Of a stretch of 64,000 nucleotides of DNA, positions 1 to 8,465 are shown one piece after another. The position numbers and the translations under genes were made by a program. This DNA is from Bacillota bacterium. Lineage in GTDB: Bacteria > Bacillota > UBA4882 > UBA8346. The notes under the pieces were generated by a model. The model made no database searches and was not told the DNA's origin. It saw only the letters and a program-made list of their open reading frames with translations. The first letter of the stretch is position 1; every line of letters starts with the position of its first letter. The stretch spans positions 22,347-86,346 of the forward strand of contig JAEYGI010000025.1 of NCBI GenBank assembly GCA_023402395.1. The letters are read 5' to 3'.

Positions 1-15
1 CCCCCCGAACCGCCC

Positions 16-345
16 TCATTCTTCCCATTCCACCCCCAGCGCTTCCTTTAAACAATCGGGGTCGTCATGGGCCGCGACTTCCCGCCGGCCGTTGTGATAG
101 ACCAGCCACGCGGCGCCGGGCTCAATCGCCAGGCCGCAACCGTGGCAAACCCGGCCGGACGGTTCTCCAGCCCCGCTTTGGGCGGCGGCCGCCTGACGGA
201 GGCAATCGTAATCGTCGTGAACGATCCGGCGGAGCAGACGGCCGCCGGGCGCGGCCATCGTAAACCCGATCCGTTCGGCGCCGGAGGCGATCGCCCCGCC
301 GCAGCCCCGGCAGATTCCGTCTTCCGGCCCGTACCATCCGCTCAT
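16..345 (-). CDS. Small protein with two tandem Cys/His knuckles
   Basis: A 109-aa protein of unknown function. It contains two copies of a knuckle of the form CxGCG(x)nHDDxDCL: CRGCG with HDDYDCL in the first half and CHGCG with HDDPDCL in the second. The spacing of two Cys, one His and one Cys suggests that each copy binds one zinc ion. I chose the ATG at 345 because GGAGGA precedes it by a normal distance. The frame stays open upstream to 525, but that extension is only translated heptamer repeat and is not credible. The next genes on this strand are also small and unknown. The metal-binding reading is inferred from the motif; I do not recognise the family. Confidence 0.6.
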   Translation of the reverse strand: MSGWYGPEDGICRGCGGAIASGAERIGFTMAAPGGRLLRRIVHDDYDCLRQAAAAQSGAGEPSGRVCHGCGLAIEPGAAWLVYHNGRREVAAHDDPDCLKEALGVEWEE

Positions 346-482
346 CGCTTGATCCTCCGTTTTTGGTTGATGGTCCCAAGTTCGGTTGGAGTTCTCAGTT
401 CCTGGTTGCTGGGTTTTTAAGTTCGGTTTCATTCCATAAAATAAACCCTCAGAACTTCTATTCACGTGGAACCAATTCCTTA

Positions 483-592
483 AGAACCAGGAACCAGGAA
501 CTAGGAACCAGGAACTAGGAACCAAGAACCAGGAACCAGGAACTAGGAACTAGGAACTAGGAACCAAGAACCAGGAACCAGGAACCAGGAAC
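483..592. repeat. Heptameric tandem repeat GGAACCA/GGAACTA
   Basis: About fifteen copies of a 7-bp unit, (A)GGAACCA, GGAACTA or AGAACCA, lie in an intergenic stretch. Degenerate copies in the opposite orientation (TTCCTGG, TTGCTGG) can be seen at about 370-420. The same unit forms a second array at 15482-15573, and traces occur at 59385-59407. A 7-bp period makes the array open in all frames and creates false ORF extensions. Confidence 0.9.
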
Positions 593-646
593 AATTGGCC
601 CCAAACCATTTACCCACAGCCATCCGCCATTCCACTCATGTAACAG

Positions 647-883
647 TTATTCCAAAAAAATATACTCGATGACGTTCAGATCCTGCTCGCGGCAGTAGTC
701 GGCCAGTTTCCCGAGGAAACCGACGCCGGCCCGCTGCTCGGGCCGGGTCAGCAGCCGCCAGAGATGGGTCGGAGTCACTCCCAGCATCCCGGCGAATTTC
801 CGGTAATTCCCCTCCGGTTTTCCGGGTTTCCCGGTTTTGGCCTTCATCAGTTCCCGCAATTTTTCCTTGTTTAACGTGATCAT
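647..883 (-). CDS. Small HTH-like protein of unknown function
   Basis: A 78-aa basic protein. Its centre (YRKFAGMLGVTPTHLWRLLTRPEQRAG, given here in parts: YRKFAGMLGV, TPTHLWRLL) reads like a Cro/XRE-type helix-turn-helix, and the tail is hydrophobic. There are two close ATGs: the one at 889 is one base from the GGAGG, while the one at 883 has a 6-base spacer, so I chose 883. The same GGAGGAATGAC arrangement precedes the next gene (start 1593). DNA binding is inferred from the helix pattern only. Confidence 0.55.
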   Translation of the reverse strand: MITLNKEKLRELMKAKTGKPGKPEGNYRKFAGMLGVTPTHLWRLLTRPEQRAGVGFLGKLADYCREQDLNVIEYIFLE

Positions 884-1234
884 TGTCATTCCTCCATTAC
901 ATTGATTTAGGGGTCCGTTCCTTACCCGTAAGTAAAGTATAGCATCGCTATTATTTTTAATCAATAGCATTTTACCTGGGGTTAATAAAAATGTCCAGCT
1001 TCGCCAATGATTTCTCCGGATAAAAATTTGATCTTTTCGCCGGCTCTTCCATTCCCCCTAGGTAAAACAAGCATTCTCCGGTGAACCGGAGGAAATGAAT
1101 TCCGGCCCAATCATTGCTCCGGCGGCTCCGGCGATCCCGCCGGGCCGGCAAAACTCCTTTTTCCGGCAAAAAACGATAGTCCGGCCGGCCGGAGCTAAGC
1201 GCCGGCGGACAAAATCAGCAACCGCCGGCTCCGG

Positions 1235-1266
1235 ATAAAAAAAGCCGCCGCAAGCCGGGCGGCTTT
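1235..1266 (-). terminator. Rho-independent terminator of the 1285-1593 gene
   Basis: Read on the minus strand, a GCCGCC/GGCGGC stem is followed by a run of seven T and then ATCC. It starts about 20 bases after the stop codon of the gene ending at 1285. Confidence 0.8.
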
Positions 1267-1284
1267 GGCGGTCTTTTCTCAACT

Positions 1285-1593
1285 TTAGCGGGTAGCGTTG
1301 ATCCCGAACTCTTTCCAGCTTTCCATCGGAAACTCCGCTTTAATGATCAACCGGGCTTCGTGGCTGAGCTTGGCCAATTGGGCCCGCTGTTCGTCTTTGG
1401 CGGCGGTCTGCTCCTTCAGCCGGGCTTTGCAGGCCGCCTGGAGCGATTCGATATCCTCCAGTTTTCGCACGGCCGCGGAAAACATAGTGATAAAATCGGT
1501 ATTAATCCCCCGCGTCCCCAGACGTTCGGCATTGGCGAAGAGCCCCCCCAGCATCAGGCGGGCGTCGTTGATTTGATCCGCAAAACTTGCCAT
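1285..1593 (-). CDS. Small helical protein, paralogue of 59412-59729
   Basis: A 102-aa, mostly alpha-helical protein of unknown function. It shares a pattern with the protein at 59412-59729: a LML/MAGL segment near the N-terminus, then ERLxxRGxxxDF, a charged middle, and EARxxIKAExPxxxWxxFGI at the C-terminus. The two therefore belong to one family, encoded twice in this window beside other small unknown genes. The start at 1593 has GGAGG seven bases upstream; the ATG at 1599 is too close to it. A strong terminator follows. I cannot assign a function. Confidence 0.65.
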   Translation of the reverse strand: MASFADQINDARLMLGGLFANAERLGTRGINTDFITMFSAAVRKLEDIESLQAACKARLKEQTAAKDEQRAQLAKLSHEARLIIKAEFPMESWKEFGINATR

Positions 1594-1805
1594 GGTCATT
1601 CCTCCTTTCCTCTAGTACGCTCCGGCCGCCGTCCCGGGAAAGCGGCCTTTCCCATCCACTATACCATCAAACCCGGGGCCGTTCGTACCCAAATCGTCGC
1701 CGCTTTCTCGAAACCGGGTCCGTTTTGGGCCGGGATTTAATCTTTGTAACATTCAAAAATTTTTATAATAACCCTAAAATTTTCCTGGAAAATTCCGATA
1801 TATAA

Positions 1806-4484
1806 TTGGGAGCCAATTACCTCACGGATGGACGCTTTTGGAGGCGACCTCCCCTGAAAAAGTCCCTGATCCGGGTCATACGCGATAATCAGCTGTTAAT
1901 CATCATCTGTCTCGGCATGCTCACCCTGTTTCTGGTGGGCATTTTGGTCTGGGTCCAAACCGTCGAGCTGAATAAGCAACGACTGCTGGCGCTCACCAAA
2001 AGCGTGGATATCTTCATCCGGCAGAACCAGGCCGTGATCGACGCGGCCCATGAGGAAGTGGGGCTGATTCAGGTCCTCACCGAGCCGACAGTGCGGGAAC
2101 TGCTGCTTTGCTATCCCGAGGGGTTTACCGCCGGGTTTTATTCCCGTACTTACGAGCAAGTGGTCTTTGCCGTCTCTCCGGCTCGCGAGCCCGATTCCCG
2201 CCTGATCGGTTCGCGGCTGGCCGCCAATGATTGCGCCCGGCTCAGCTGGGAAACCGGGCTACCCTCCTTTAGCTGGTATTGGTCGCGGGCGCGCCATGAC
2301 TGGAACTTGCGCTGCGTTTATCCGGTCCGCTTCGAAGGGCGGGTGATCGGGCATACCTTCGCCCGATTGACCTTAAGCAACCTGCTGCGGCTCAGTTACA
2401 ATATTTCCGCCGGCTTGCTGGCGCTGTTGATCTGCACCGGATTGGTCCTGGCCGCGGCCGTCCACCGGCTAGTGCGGCGGATCCGGATTAATTTGCAGCG
2501 GCTGGTCCTGCTGGAGGAGCACGGGAATGAGCCGGACTTTGACTTCGAGGAGTTTGACCGAGTCGCCCGCTTCAACCGGAAGACCTATTCCCAGCTGCGG
2601 GCGGCCGAACGGCAAAAGACCCGGATCCTGGAGAGCATCACCGATGCTTTTTTCACGCTGGACCCCTTGGGCCAGGTCACCTATATCAATAAGGAAGCGG
2701 AACGGATCTTCGAGGTTAAAAAAGAGGAACTGCTGAACCGGGTCTTCTGGGAGATTTTCCCCGGGGAGCGCGGGTCGGAGTTTTTCGAGCAATGCCGGTC
2801 GGCCGAGACCCACTCCGCCGCGGTCCATTTCGAAACCCACTGGGAGCTGGTCAACCGCTGGGTCGAGGTTCACGTCTATCCGTCCGGCGACGGCCTCTCC
2901 GTCTATTTCCAGGACATCTCCGACCGGAAGCGGACCGAACGGGAACTGGCGGCCGAGCGGGAGAGGCTGGCGGTGACGCTCCGTTCGATCGGGGAAGGGG
3001 TGATCGCCGCCGACAATAGCGGCCGGGTGGCGCTGATGAATCTGGTGGCCGAGACCCTCACCGGTTTCACCCAGGAGGAAGCGGCCGGCTTTCCGCTTTC
3101 CCGCATCTTTTATCTGGCCGATCAGCAATGGCAGGACCCTTTGTCCTTCTTCAGCAGCCCCGGCGCCGGCCCGGTCGGCTCCGATATCCGTCATTTCCAC
3201 GGAATGACGCTGATCGACCGGATTTTCCGCGAGATCCCGGTGGATGTTTCGCTGGCCACGATAATGGCGCCGGCCGGGGAGCAATTGGGCGTGGTCCTGG
3301 TCTTTCGCGATATCTCGGAAAAGCAAAAAACCGAGCTGGAACTGCTCCGGGCCGAGAAGCTGGAATCGCTGGGAATCATGGCCGGCGGGATCGCTCATGA
3401 CTTCAATAATCTGCTGGCCGCGATCCTGGCCAATTTGCAACTGGCCCAGGCCAGGCTGAACAAGGGAGAGGATGTCTCCAAGTATCTCCGGGATTCGATC
3501 GAAGTTTCCCGGCGGGCCAGCGATCTCACCAAACAGCTCCTGACGTTCTCCCGGGGTGGCGCGCCGGTAAGAAAGGCGGCCTCCGTGGCCGACTTGACCC
3601 GGGAAACCGCCGCTTTCGTCCTGCGCGGCTCCAAGATCCGGCTTATTCTGGATCTCCCCGGAGATCTCCGCCCCGCCGAAATCGATACCGGCCAGATCAG
3701 CCAGGTGATTCAGAATCTGATCATCAATGCCAAGCAGGCGATGCCCGACGGCGGAACCGTCACCATCACCGGCGCCAACCTGGCCGTGGAACCCGGCGGC
3801 AGATTCGCGCCAGGCGATTATATCCGCCTGACCGTTGAGGATAACGGGCCGGGCATTCCCAAACAGCATCTGGCCAAGATCTTCGACCCTTTTTTCACCA
3901 CCAAGCCGGACGGGACCGGCCTTGGGCTCGCCACCTCCTACTCGATCATCGCCAAGCACCACGGTTACCTGGAGGTTGAGTCCGAGGAGGGCGCGGGCGC
4001 GGCCTTTCATATTTACCTGCCCGCTTCCGAAGCGCTCCCCGCTCCCGATCCCGCCCGGGAAGAAGTGGCGGCGGCCGACGGCTCCCGGATTTTATACATG
4101 GAGGACGAGGACGCGGTCAGGAAAGCCGTCGCCGAGATGCTCGAATATTTCGGCTACCGGGTCACCACGGCCCGGGACGGCCGGGAGGCGGTCCGGCTCT
4201 ATCGCCGCGCCAGAGAGGCCGGCGCACCCTTTGCCGCGGTAATCATGGATCTCACCGTGCCCGGCGGCAGCGGCGGCGAAGCGGCCATCAAAGAACTCCG
4301 GGCCGTCGACCCCGAGATCAAGGCGCTGGTCTGCAGCGGCTACTACGACGATCCGCTCCTCGCCAACTACCAGGAATACGGCTTTGCCGGCGTCATCACC
4401 AAACCATACAAATTTGATGAATTGAACCGGGAACTGAGCCGGTTGATCCATCAGACCCAGCTTCGGCTGGACCTGGAGTCTTGA
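1806..4484 (+). CDS. Membrane PAS hybrid sensor histidine kinase
   Basis: An 892-aa hybrid kinase. Order: TM helix at about 29-50, an extracytoplasmic sensor region to about 200, a second TM helix at about 202-222, two PAS domains (about 270-375 and 385-510, each ending in a DISD/DISE-type C-cap), a HisKA domain with phospho-acceptor H531 in GGIAHDFNN, an HATPase domain with an N-box (NLIINAKQAM), DNGPGIP and GTGLGL, and a C-terminal receiver (about 761-880) with D815 and KPYKF. This architecture is typical of kinases that autophosphorylate and then regulate their own receiver. The start is uncertain. TTG at 1806 has no clear Shine-Dalgarno, whereas CTG at 1854 lies nine bases after GGAGG, and that GGAGG forms a GGAGG-CGA-CCTCC hairpin. 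The chemotaxis receptor downstream is convergent. Confidence 0.9.
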   Translation: MGANYLTDGRFWRRPPLKKSLIRVIRDNQLLIIICLGMLTLFLVGILVWVQTVELNKQRLLALTKSVDIFIRQNQAVIDAAHEEVGLIQVLTEPTVRELLLCYPEGFTAGFYSRTYEQVVFAVSPAREPDSRLIGSRLAANDCARLSWETGLPSFSWYWSRARHDWNLRCVYPVRFEGRVIGHTFARLTLSNLLRLSYNISAGLLALLICTGLVLAAAVHRLVRRIRINLQRLVLLEEHGNEPDFDFEEFDRVARFNRKTYSQLRAAERQKTRILESITDAFFTLDPLGQVTYINKEAERIFEVKKEELLNRVFWEIFPGERGSEFFEQCRSAETHSAAVHFETHWELVNRWVEVHVYPSGDGLSVYFQDISDRKRTERELAAERERLAVTLRSIGEGVIAADNSGRVALMNLVAETLTGFTQEEAAGFPLSRIFYLADQQWQDPLSFFSSPGAGPVGSDIRHFHGMTLIDRIFREIPVDVSLATIMAPAGEQLGVVLVFRDISEKQKTELELLRAEKLESLGIMAGGIAHDFNNLLAAILANLQLAQARLNKGEDVSKYLRDSIEVSRRASDLTKQLLTFSRGGAPVRKAASVADLTRETAAFVLRGSKIRLILDLPGDLRPAEIDTGQISQVIQNLIINAKQAMPDGGTVTITGANLAVEPGGRFAPGDYIRLTVEDNGPGIPKQHLAKIFDPFFTTKPDGTGLGLATSYSIIAKHHGYLEVESEEGAGAAFHIYLPASEALPAPDPAREEVAAADGSRILYMEDEDAVRKAVAEMLEYFGYRVTTARDGREAVRLYRRAREAGAPFAAVIMDLTVPGGSGGEAAIKELRAVDPEIKALVCSGYYDDPLLANYQEYGFAGVITKPYKFDELNRELSRLIHQTQLRLDLES

Positions 4485-4502
4485 CGGCTTCCCGGTTCCG
4501 TT

Positions 4503-6371
4503 TTAGTATTTTCCGAACGATCCGTCATCAAGCCAGCTTTGAATCCGCTCCTTAACCGGCGCCGCGTTCACGTCGGCGGCCGTGGCTTCCTCGACCGGGA
4601 GCGACTCGGAGGAGGCGTCGTCCGCCTGTTTTTGAGCCATGGCCTTTAACAGGTTTTGCAGTTCCGGCGGGACCGTCCCGTTCCAAGCCCCTATCGATCC
4701 GGAACTGGCCAGTTTGAACTTCCCGACCATCTCTTTTAACAGTTGGGCCTGGCTGGAAAGTTCCTCGCTGGCCGAGGCGCTCTCTTCGGAAGTGGAGGTA
4801 TTGGCCTGGGTCACCTGAGAGACCTGCTCGACGCCGACATTAATCTGGGCGATAGCCGACGCTTGCTGGTTGGATGCTGCCGCAATCTCGCCGACCAGGG
4901 TCGCGGTTTCGGCGATGCCGCCGACAATCTTATCCAGCGCCTCCGCCGTCTCTTCGGCGAGCTTTACTCCAACCGTAATTCGCTTGATTGAGCCTTCAAT
5001 CAGCGCCGTGGTTTCTTTGGCCGCGTTGGCGCTCCGGGCGGCCAGGCTCCGGACTTCTTCGGCCACTACCGCGAACCCTTTGCCGTGCTGGCCGGCGCGG
5101 GCGGCCTCAACGGCGGCGTTTAGGGCCAGGATATTGGTTTGGAAGGCGATCTCGTCGATTACTTTGATAATTTTGGAAATATTTTCCGAAGACTCATTGA
5201 TCTCGCCCATGGCCGCCAGCATTCCGCGCATTCGCTCATTGCCGTCGGCCGCGTTCTCCTTGACCCGCAATGACAACTCATTGGCCTGGCTGGCGTTGAC
5301 CGCGTTCTGCTTGGTCTGCGCCGCCACTTCCGTCACAGAGGAAGTGATCTCCTCCAACGAAGCGGCCTGCTCGGTTGAACCCTGCGACAGGCTCTGACTG
5401 GAGAGGGAAACCTGCTGAGCCCCGGCTGCCACTTGCTCAGCCGACCGGTTAATGTTGCCCAGGACTTCATTGTTGGTCGCGACCATCTGCTTCAACCGCT
5501 GCCCGAGCAGATCCTGGTCGGAGCGGACTTTCACCGCCACGGTCAAGTCTCCGGCCGCCATTTTCTCGACTACCAGCGCCTGCTCCCGGATGCTATCGAT
5601 CATCCGGCCAAAGGACGACATCAGCTTCCCAATCTCATCCCTGGTCTCCGCCTTGATCTGGACTCCCACATCGCCGAGGGCCAGCCGGTCGGCGGCTTCG
5701 ACCAGCCTCACCACCGGACGGCTGATCATCCGGGCAATCAGGATTCCAAGCACCAGCGCCAGAATGAAAGCCACCGCGCCAAAAACCATCATTATCAGGA
5801 TCGCCCGGTTTCCTTCCACCGTATTGCGATCCGATTCTTGATCCCCGGCCTTGATTTTTGCTTCAAAAAATTCAGTAATGATGGCATCGATATCCGTTGC
5901 CAGAGTTTGGACCTCGCCGCGCATTAAGGCGATCCCCTGATCCTCACGGCCGCTCAAGGCCAACCGGATCACCTCGTTCTGGACTTCGTCATACCGGGCC
6001 AGCAAGGTTTGTAAGCGGCGGTACTCTTCCTGAACTTCCTGCGTGACAATTGTTTTTTCAAACTTCTCCAGGTTCCGCCGAACCTCACTCATATAACTCT
6101 GGATATTATCGGCATACTGCTGCCGGTCATTGCCGCCCCGTTCGACGAGGACGTCGCGTAAGTTTACCCGGCACCGTTGAAAGAAGATTTCCGCCTTGCC
6201 GATATCCGCCAGCGGCTTGCCGTAATAGTTAAACAACCGCGTATAACTGATATCGATCCGCCGCATGTTAAACGCTCCGATCAGCCCCACGATTCCGGCC
6301 AATAAGGCCAACAATACAAAACTGACAATTAATTTCGTTCCAATCTTCAAGTTCCTGAACCAGCGCAACAT
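4503..6371 (-). CDS. Methyl-accepting chemotaxis protein
   Basis: A 622-aa transmembrane chemoreceptor. It has TM1 at about 10-32, a four-helix-bundle type ligand domain to about 188, TM2 at about 190-215, a HAMP linker, and a long signalling domain with the highly conserved hairpin tip (EIAFQTNILALNAAVEAA, then AGQHGKGFAVVAEEVR) that contacts CheA/CheW. The last 60 residues form a variable acidic tail without a CheR-binding pentapeptide of the NWETF type. GGAGG lies seven bases upstream of the ATG. The response regulator gene at 6530-7174 is on the same strand about 160 bp upstream, but no chemotaxis kinase or adaptor is nearby. The ligand cannot be read from the sequence. Confidence 0.95.
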   Translation of the reverse strand: MLRWFRNLKIGTKLIVSFVLLALLAGIVGLIGAFNMRRIDISYTRLFNYYGKPLADIGKAEIFFQRCRVNLRDVLVERGGNDRQQYADNIQSYMSEVRRNLEKFEKTIVTQEVQEEYRRLQTLLARYDEVQNEVIRLALSGREDQGIALMRGEVQTLATDIDAIITEFFEAKIKAGDQESDRNTVEGNRAILIMMVFGAVAFILALVLGILIARMISRPVVRLVEAADRLALGDVGVQIKAETRDEIGKLMSSFGRMIDSIREQALVVEKMAAGDLTVAVKVRSDQDLLGQRLKQMVATNNEVLGNINRSAEQVAAGAQQVSLSSQSLSQGSTEQAASLEEITSSVTEVAAQTKQNAVNASQANELSLRVKENAADGNERMRGMLAAMGEINESSENISKIIKVIDEIAFQTNILALNAAVEAARAGQHGKGFAVVAEEVRSLAARSANAAKETTALIEGSIKRITVGVKLAEETAEALDKIVGGIAETATLVGEIAAASNQQASAIAQINVGVEQVSQVTQANTSTSEESASASEELSSQAQLLKEMVGKFKLASSGSIGAWNGTVPPELQNLLKAMAQKQADDASSESLPVEEATAADVNAAPVKERIQSWLDDGSFGKY

Positions 6372-6529
6372 AACTCGTCCTCCCTGCTCTCTCCGCTGCT
6401 TTTCGCTCTTGCGCGTAACGCGGGAACATCCCTGTGATATTTCCTGCGGTCTTACATAGTTCTCGGAAAATACTCAGAAAGGCCGCATGGGGTCTTTCCC
6501 TACCTCAAGTCCGTAACGGATCCGCTCCG

Positions 6530-7174
6530 CTACAACACCAGTTTCATTTTTATGGCCAACCGGACCAGCCCGGCAATATCATGGACATTCAGTTTGGCCA
6601 TGAGATTGGCCCGGTGCTTTTCCACGGTTTTCACGGTAATGCCCAGTTCCCTGGCGATGGAATTATTGGTATGGCCTTCGGCGATCAATTGCAATACCTC
6701 GATTTCACGGCTGGATAACCTCTCGATTTCATCCAATTCGTCACAGGGGTCGCTATAATCGAGGAACCGCTCGATCACCACGCGCGAGACGGCCGAACTT
6801 AAGTACGCCTCGCCGCGGGCGGCGGCCCGGATCGCCAGCAACAGCTCCTCAGTGGAAGCACTTTTCAACAAATAGCCCTTGGCGCCGTTGCGCAACGCCT
6901 GCCGGATCAAAGCCGAATCGGAATGCATTGTGAGGATGATCACCTTGATCTGGGGATATGAATCGCTAATCCTGCGGGTAGCCTGAATTCCATTCAAGCG
7001 GGGCATCATGATGTCCATTACGATCACTTCCGGCCTCAGCTTTTCGGCCAATTCCAACGCTTCCAAACCGTCGGCGGCCTCACCGACCACCTCAATATCC
7101 GCTTCGTACTCCAGCAACGCCCGGATGCCGCTGCGAACCAAACTGTGATCGTCGACCAGAAGGGTCCGGATCAT
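6530..7174 (-). CDS. NarL/FixJ-family response regulator
   Basis: A 214-aa two-component regulator. The N-terminal receiver has the acidic pair DD near residues 8-9, a phospho-acceptor Asp in VIVMDIMMP, and the conserved Thr and Lys (ILTMH, GYLLKSA). The C-terminal LuxR-type helix-turn-helix shows LSSREIEVLQLIAEGHTN and VKTVEKHRANLMAKL. Such regulators normally sit next to a HisKA_3 kinase, but none is present on either side; only a short unconvincing ORF (7171-7428) overlaps the start by ATGA. It is therefore an orphan here, perhaps driven by the hybrid kinase at 1806 or by a kinase elsewhere. The 14-mer GGTCTTTCCCTACC occurs on both sides of the gene (6491 and 7612). Confidence 0.95.
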   Translation of the reverse strand: MIRTLLVDDHSLVRSGIRALLEYEADIEVVGEAADGLEALELAEKLRPEVIVMDIMMPRLNGIQATRRISDSYPQIKVIILTMHSDSALIRQALRNGAKGYLLKSASTEELLLAIRAAARGEAYLSSAVSRVVIERFLDYSDPCDELDEIERLSSREIEVLQLIAEGHTNNSIARELGITVKTVEKHRANLMAKLNVHDIAGLVRLAIKMKLVL

Positions 7175-7956
7175 CCGTTTTCCCCGTTAAAGGGGCCGGC
7201 GGGCGGCTGAATCCGCGGTGTCGGCGCAAATAAACTCTCCGGATTGTCATTGAACTTACCGGAGAGCCGTGGTTGTATTTCCTCCCCATCCGTTTTCCCG
7301 AATTTCACGTGGCATTTCCCCGTTCCATAACCGCCTTGCGCCTGAATTCGGGCCGGTCTGTCGAGGCCCGGAACGGTTCCGCTTTCTTTCTGACCTTTAT
7401 TTTCAATTTTTCTCCCCGCCAAGGCCATCAACTCCGCCGTGTTAATTTGCTAACATATTAAAAAAAACAGCGACGGAAACCAACAAAAATTTATCCAGGT
7501 TACTGGAAATTTCATCCAGCGCGGCTCGTCCGTTTGGGAAATTATTCCGATTGCCCTCGGGATAGGTATAAGTATATTTATCATACTAAGTTTTTCAGTA
7601 AACTCGTATCAGGTCTTTCCCTACCATATTAAAAAAAAAGACCCCACAAATTGGATTTCTTCTCCGTCTCTTGCAATTGGCGCACTGGTTGAGCATTCTT
7701 TACATTCACTGATATTCAGGCCATGATTCGGCAATACTTCATTCCTTCGATCGAATCGTTCCCAATCACATCATTTTGTCAGCTTCGGATCGGGTAAGCA
7801 TCGCCGAAGCGGTTTAACATTTTGTCAACCCCGCCTTTCGGCCATTCAATGATCGCTTCGGCCACGAGGTTTTTGAGTATCGAATCCGGCGGGCGTGAGA
7901 CAATAGCATCACAGTTCCCTTATCTTCCATATCCACCCGAAACTGAGGAGTTTCCC
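7175..7956. other. Intergenic region without a convincing gene
   Basis: AT-rich and with many stops between 7430 and 7950. It holds two copies of the string CATATTAAAAAAAA (near 7450 and 7625) and the second copy of the 14-mer seen at 6491. An open frame on the minus strand (7171-7428, TTG/ATG start, weak GGAG) overlaps the regulator start, but its protein has no recognisable feature. Confidence 0.5.
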
Positions 7957-8427
7957 TTGAAACAGAACGAAAGCCTGAATGTTCAAAACCGAATCGTGCT
8001 CGGTTGGGTGGCCGGTTCCATCGGCTTCGCCGTAAAACACCTAATGGCCCAACCCCTTTATCTGCTGGGATGGTTGAAGGTCACCTTCCTCCAGTATAGC
8101 GCCGGACTGTTTTTGCCGTATGAAAATGTTCATTCCCTCGGCGGCGTTGTCATCGGCGCCTGCGCCGATTTCACCATCTGCCTGCTGCTGGGGCAGGGCT
8201 TCGTGGGAGCGCTAACGATCACCGGGTTCCGCCAGTTGAAGCTGCAAGGAATGGTCTATGGATTGACGGTTTGGATCCTCCTCTACGGCGCGCTGATCAA
8301 CCTGGGAATGACCCTCTATACCGACCGGCCCGCTTCCGACAGTTTCCTGATGTTCTTGATCCATTTGGGCTTCGGATATGCGCTGGGCTGGGCAGTGGAG
8401 CGATACGGCCGGGAGGCGTTTAACTGA
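7957..8427 (+). CDS. Four-helix membrane protein, paralogue of 37583-38059
   Basis: A 156-aa integral membrane protein with about four TM segments: IVLGWVAGSIGFAVKHLM, a second after HSLGG, a third around VYGLTVWILLYG, and a last around FLMFLIHLGFGYALGWAV. Layout, size and the opening pattern (G-aGxxgxxxKxxxxxP) resemble the protein at 37583-38059, so I take the two as one family of unknown function. The start is TTG at 7957, six bases after GAGGAG; the frame is open further upstream, but that part has no ribosome binding site and reads as non-coding. It stands alone, tail to tail with the UbiB-type gene. Confidence 0.7.
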   Translation: MKQNESLNVQNRIVLGWVAGSIGFAVKHLMAQPLYLLGWLKVTFLQYSAGLFLPYENVHSLGGVVIGACADFTICLLLGQGFVGALTITGFRQLKLQGMVYGLTVWILLYGALINLGMTLYTDRPASDSFLMFLIHLGFGYALGWAVERYGREAFN

Positions 8428-8465
8428 TAACGTTTATGATCCGGCGCTCAGAATGGACCTTCTCC

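Noticed and set aside
972..1282. Two short minus-strand frames between the first small genes
   Set aside because: No ribosome binding site and unusual composition; a terminator occupies part of the region.
2469..4010. 513-codon open frame antisense to the hybrid kinase
   Set aside because: A shadow of a GC-rich gene; no recognisable domain and the sense frame carries complete kinase motifs.
7171..7428. 86-codon frame overlapping the start of the LuxR-type regulator by ATGA
   Set aside because: The overlap looks like operon coupling, but the protein has no kinase or other recognisable feature and the start is weak. Left as part of the intergenic description.
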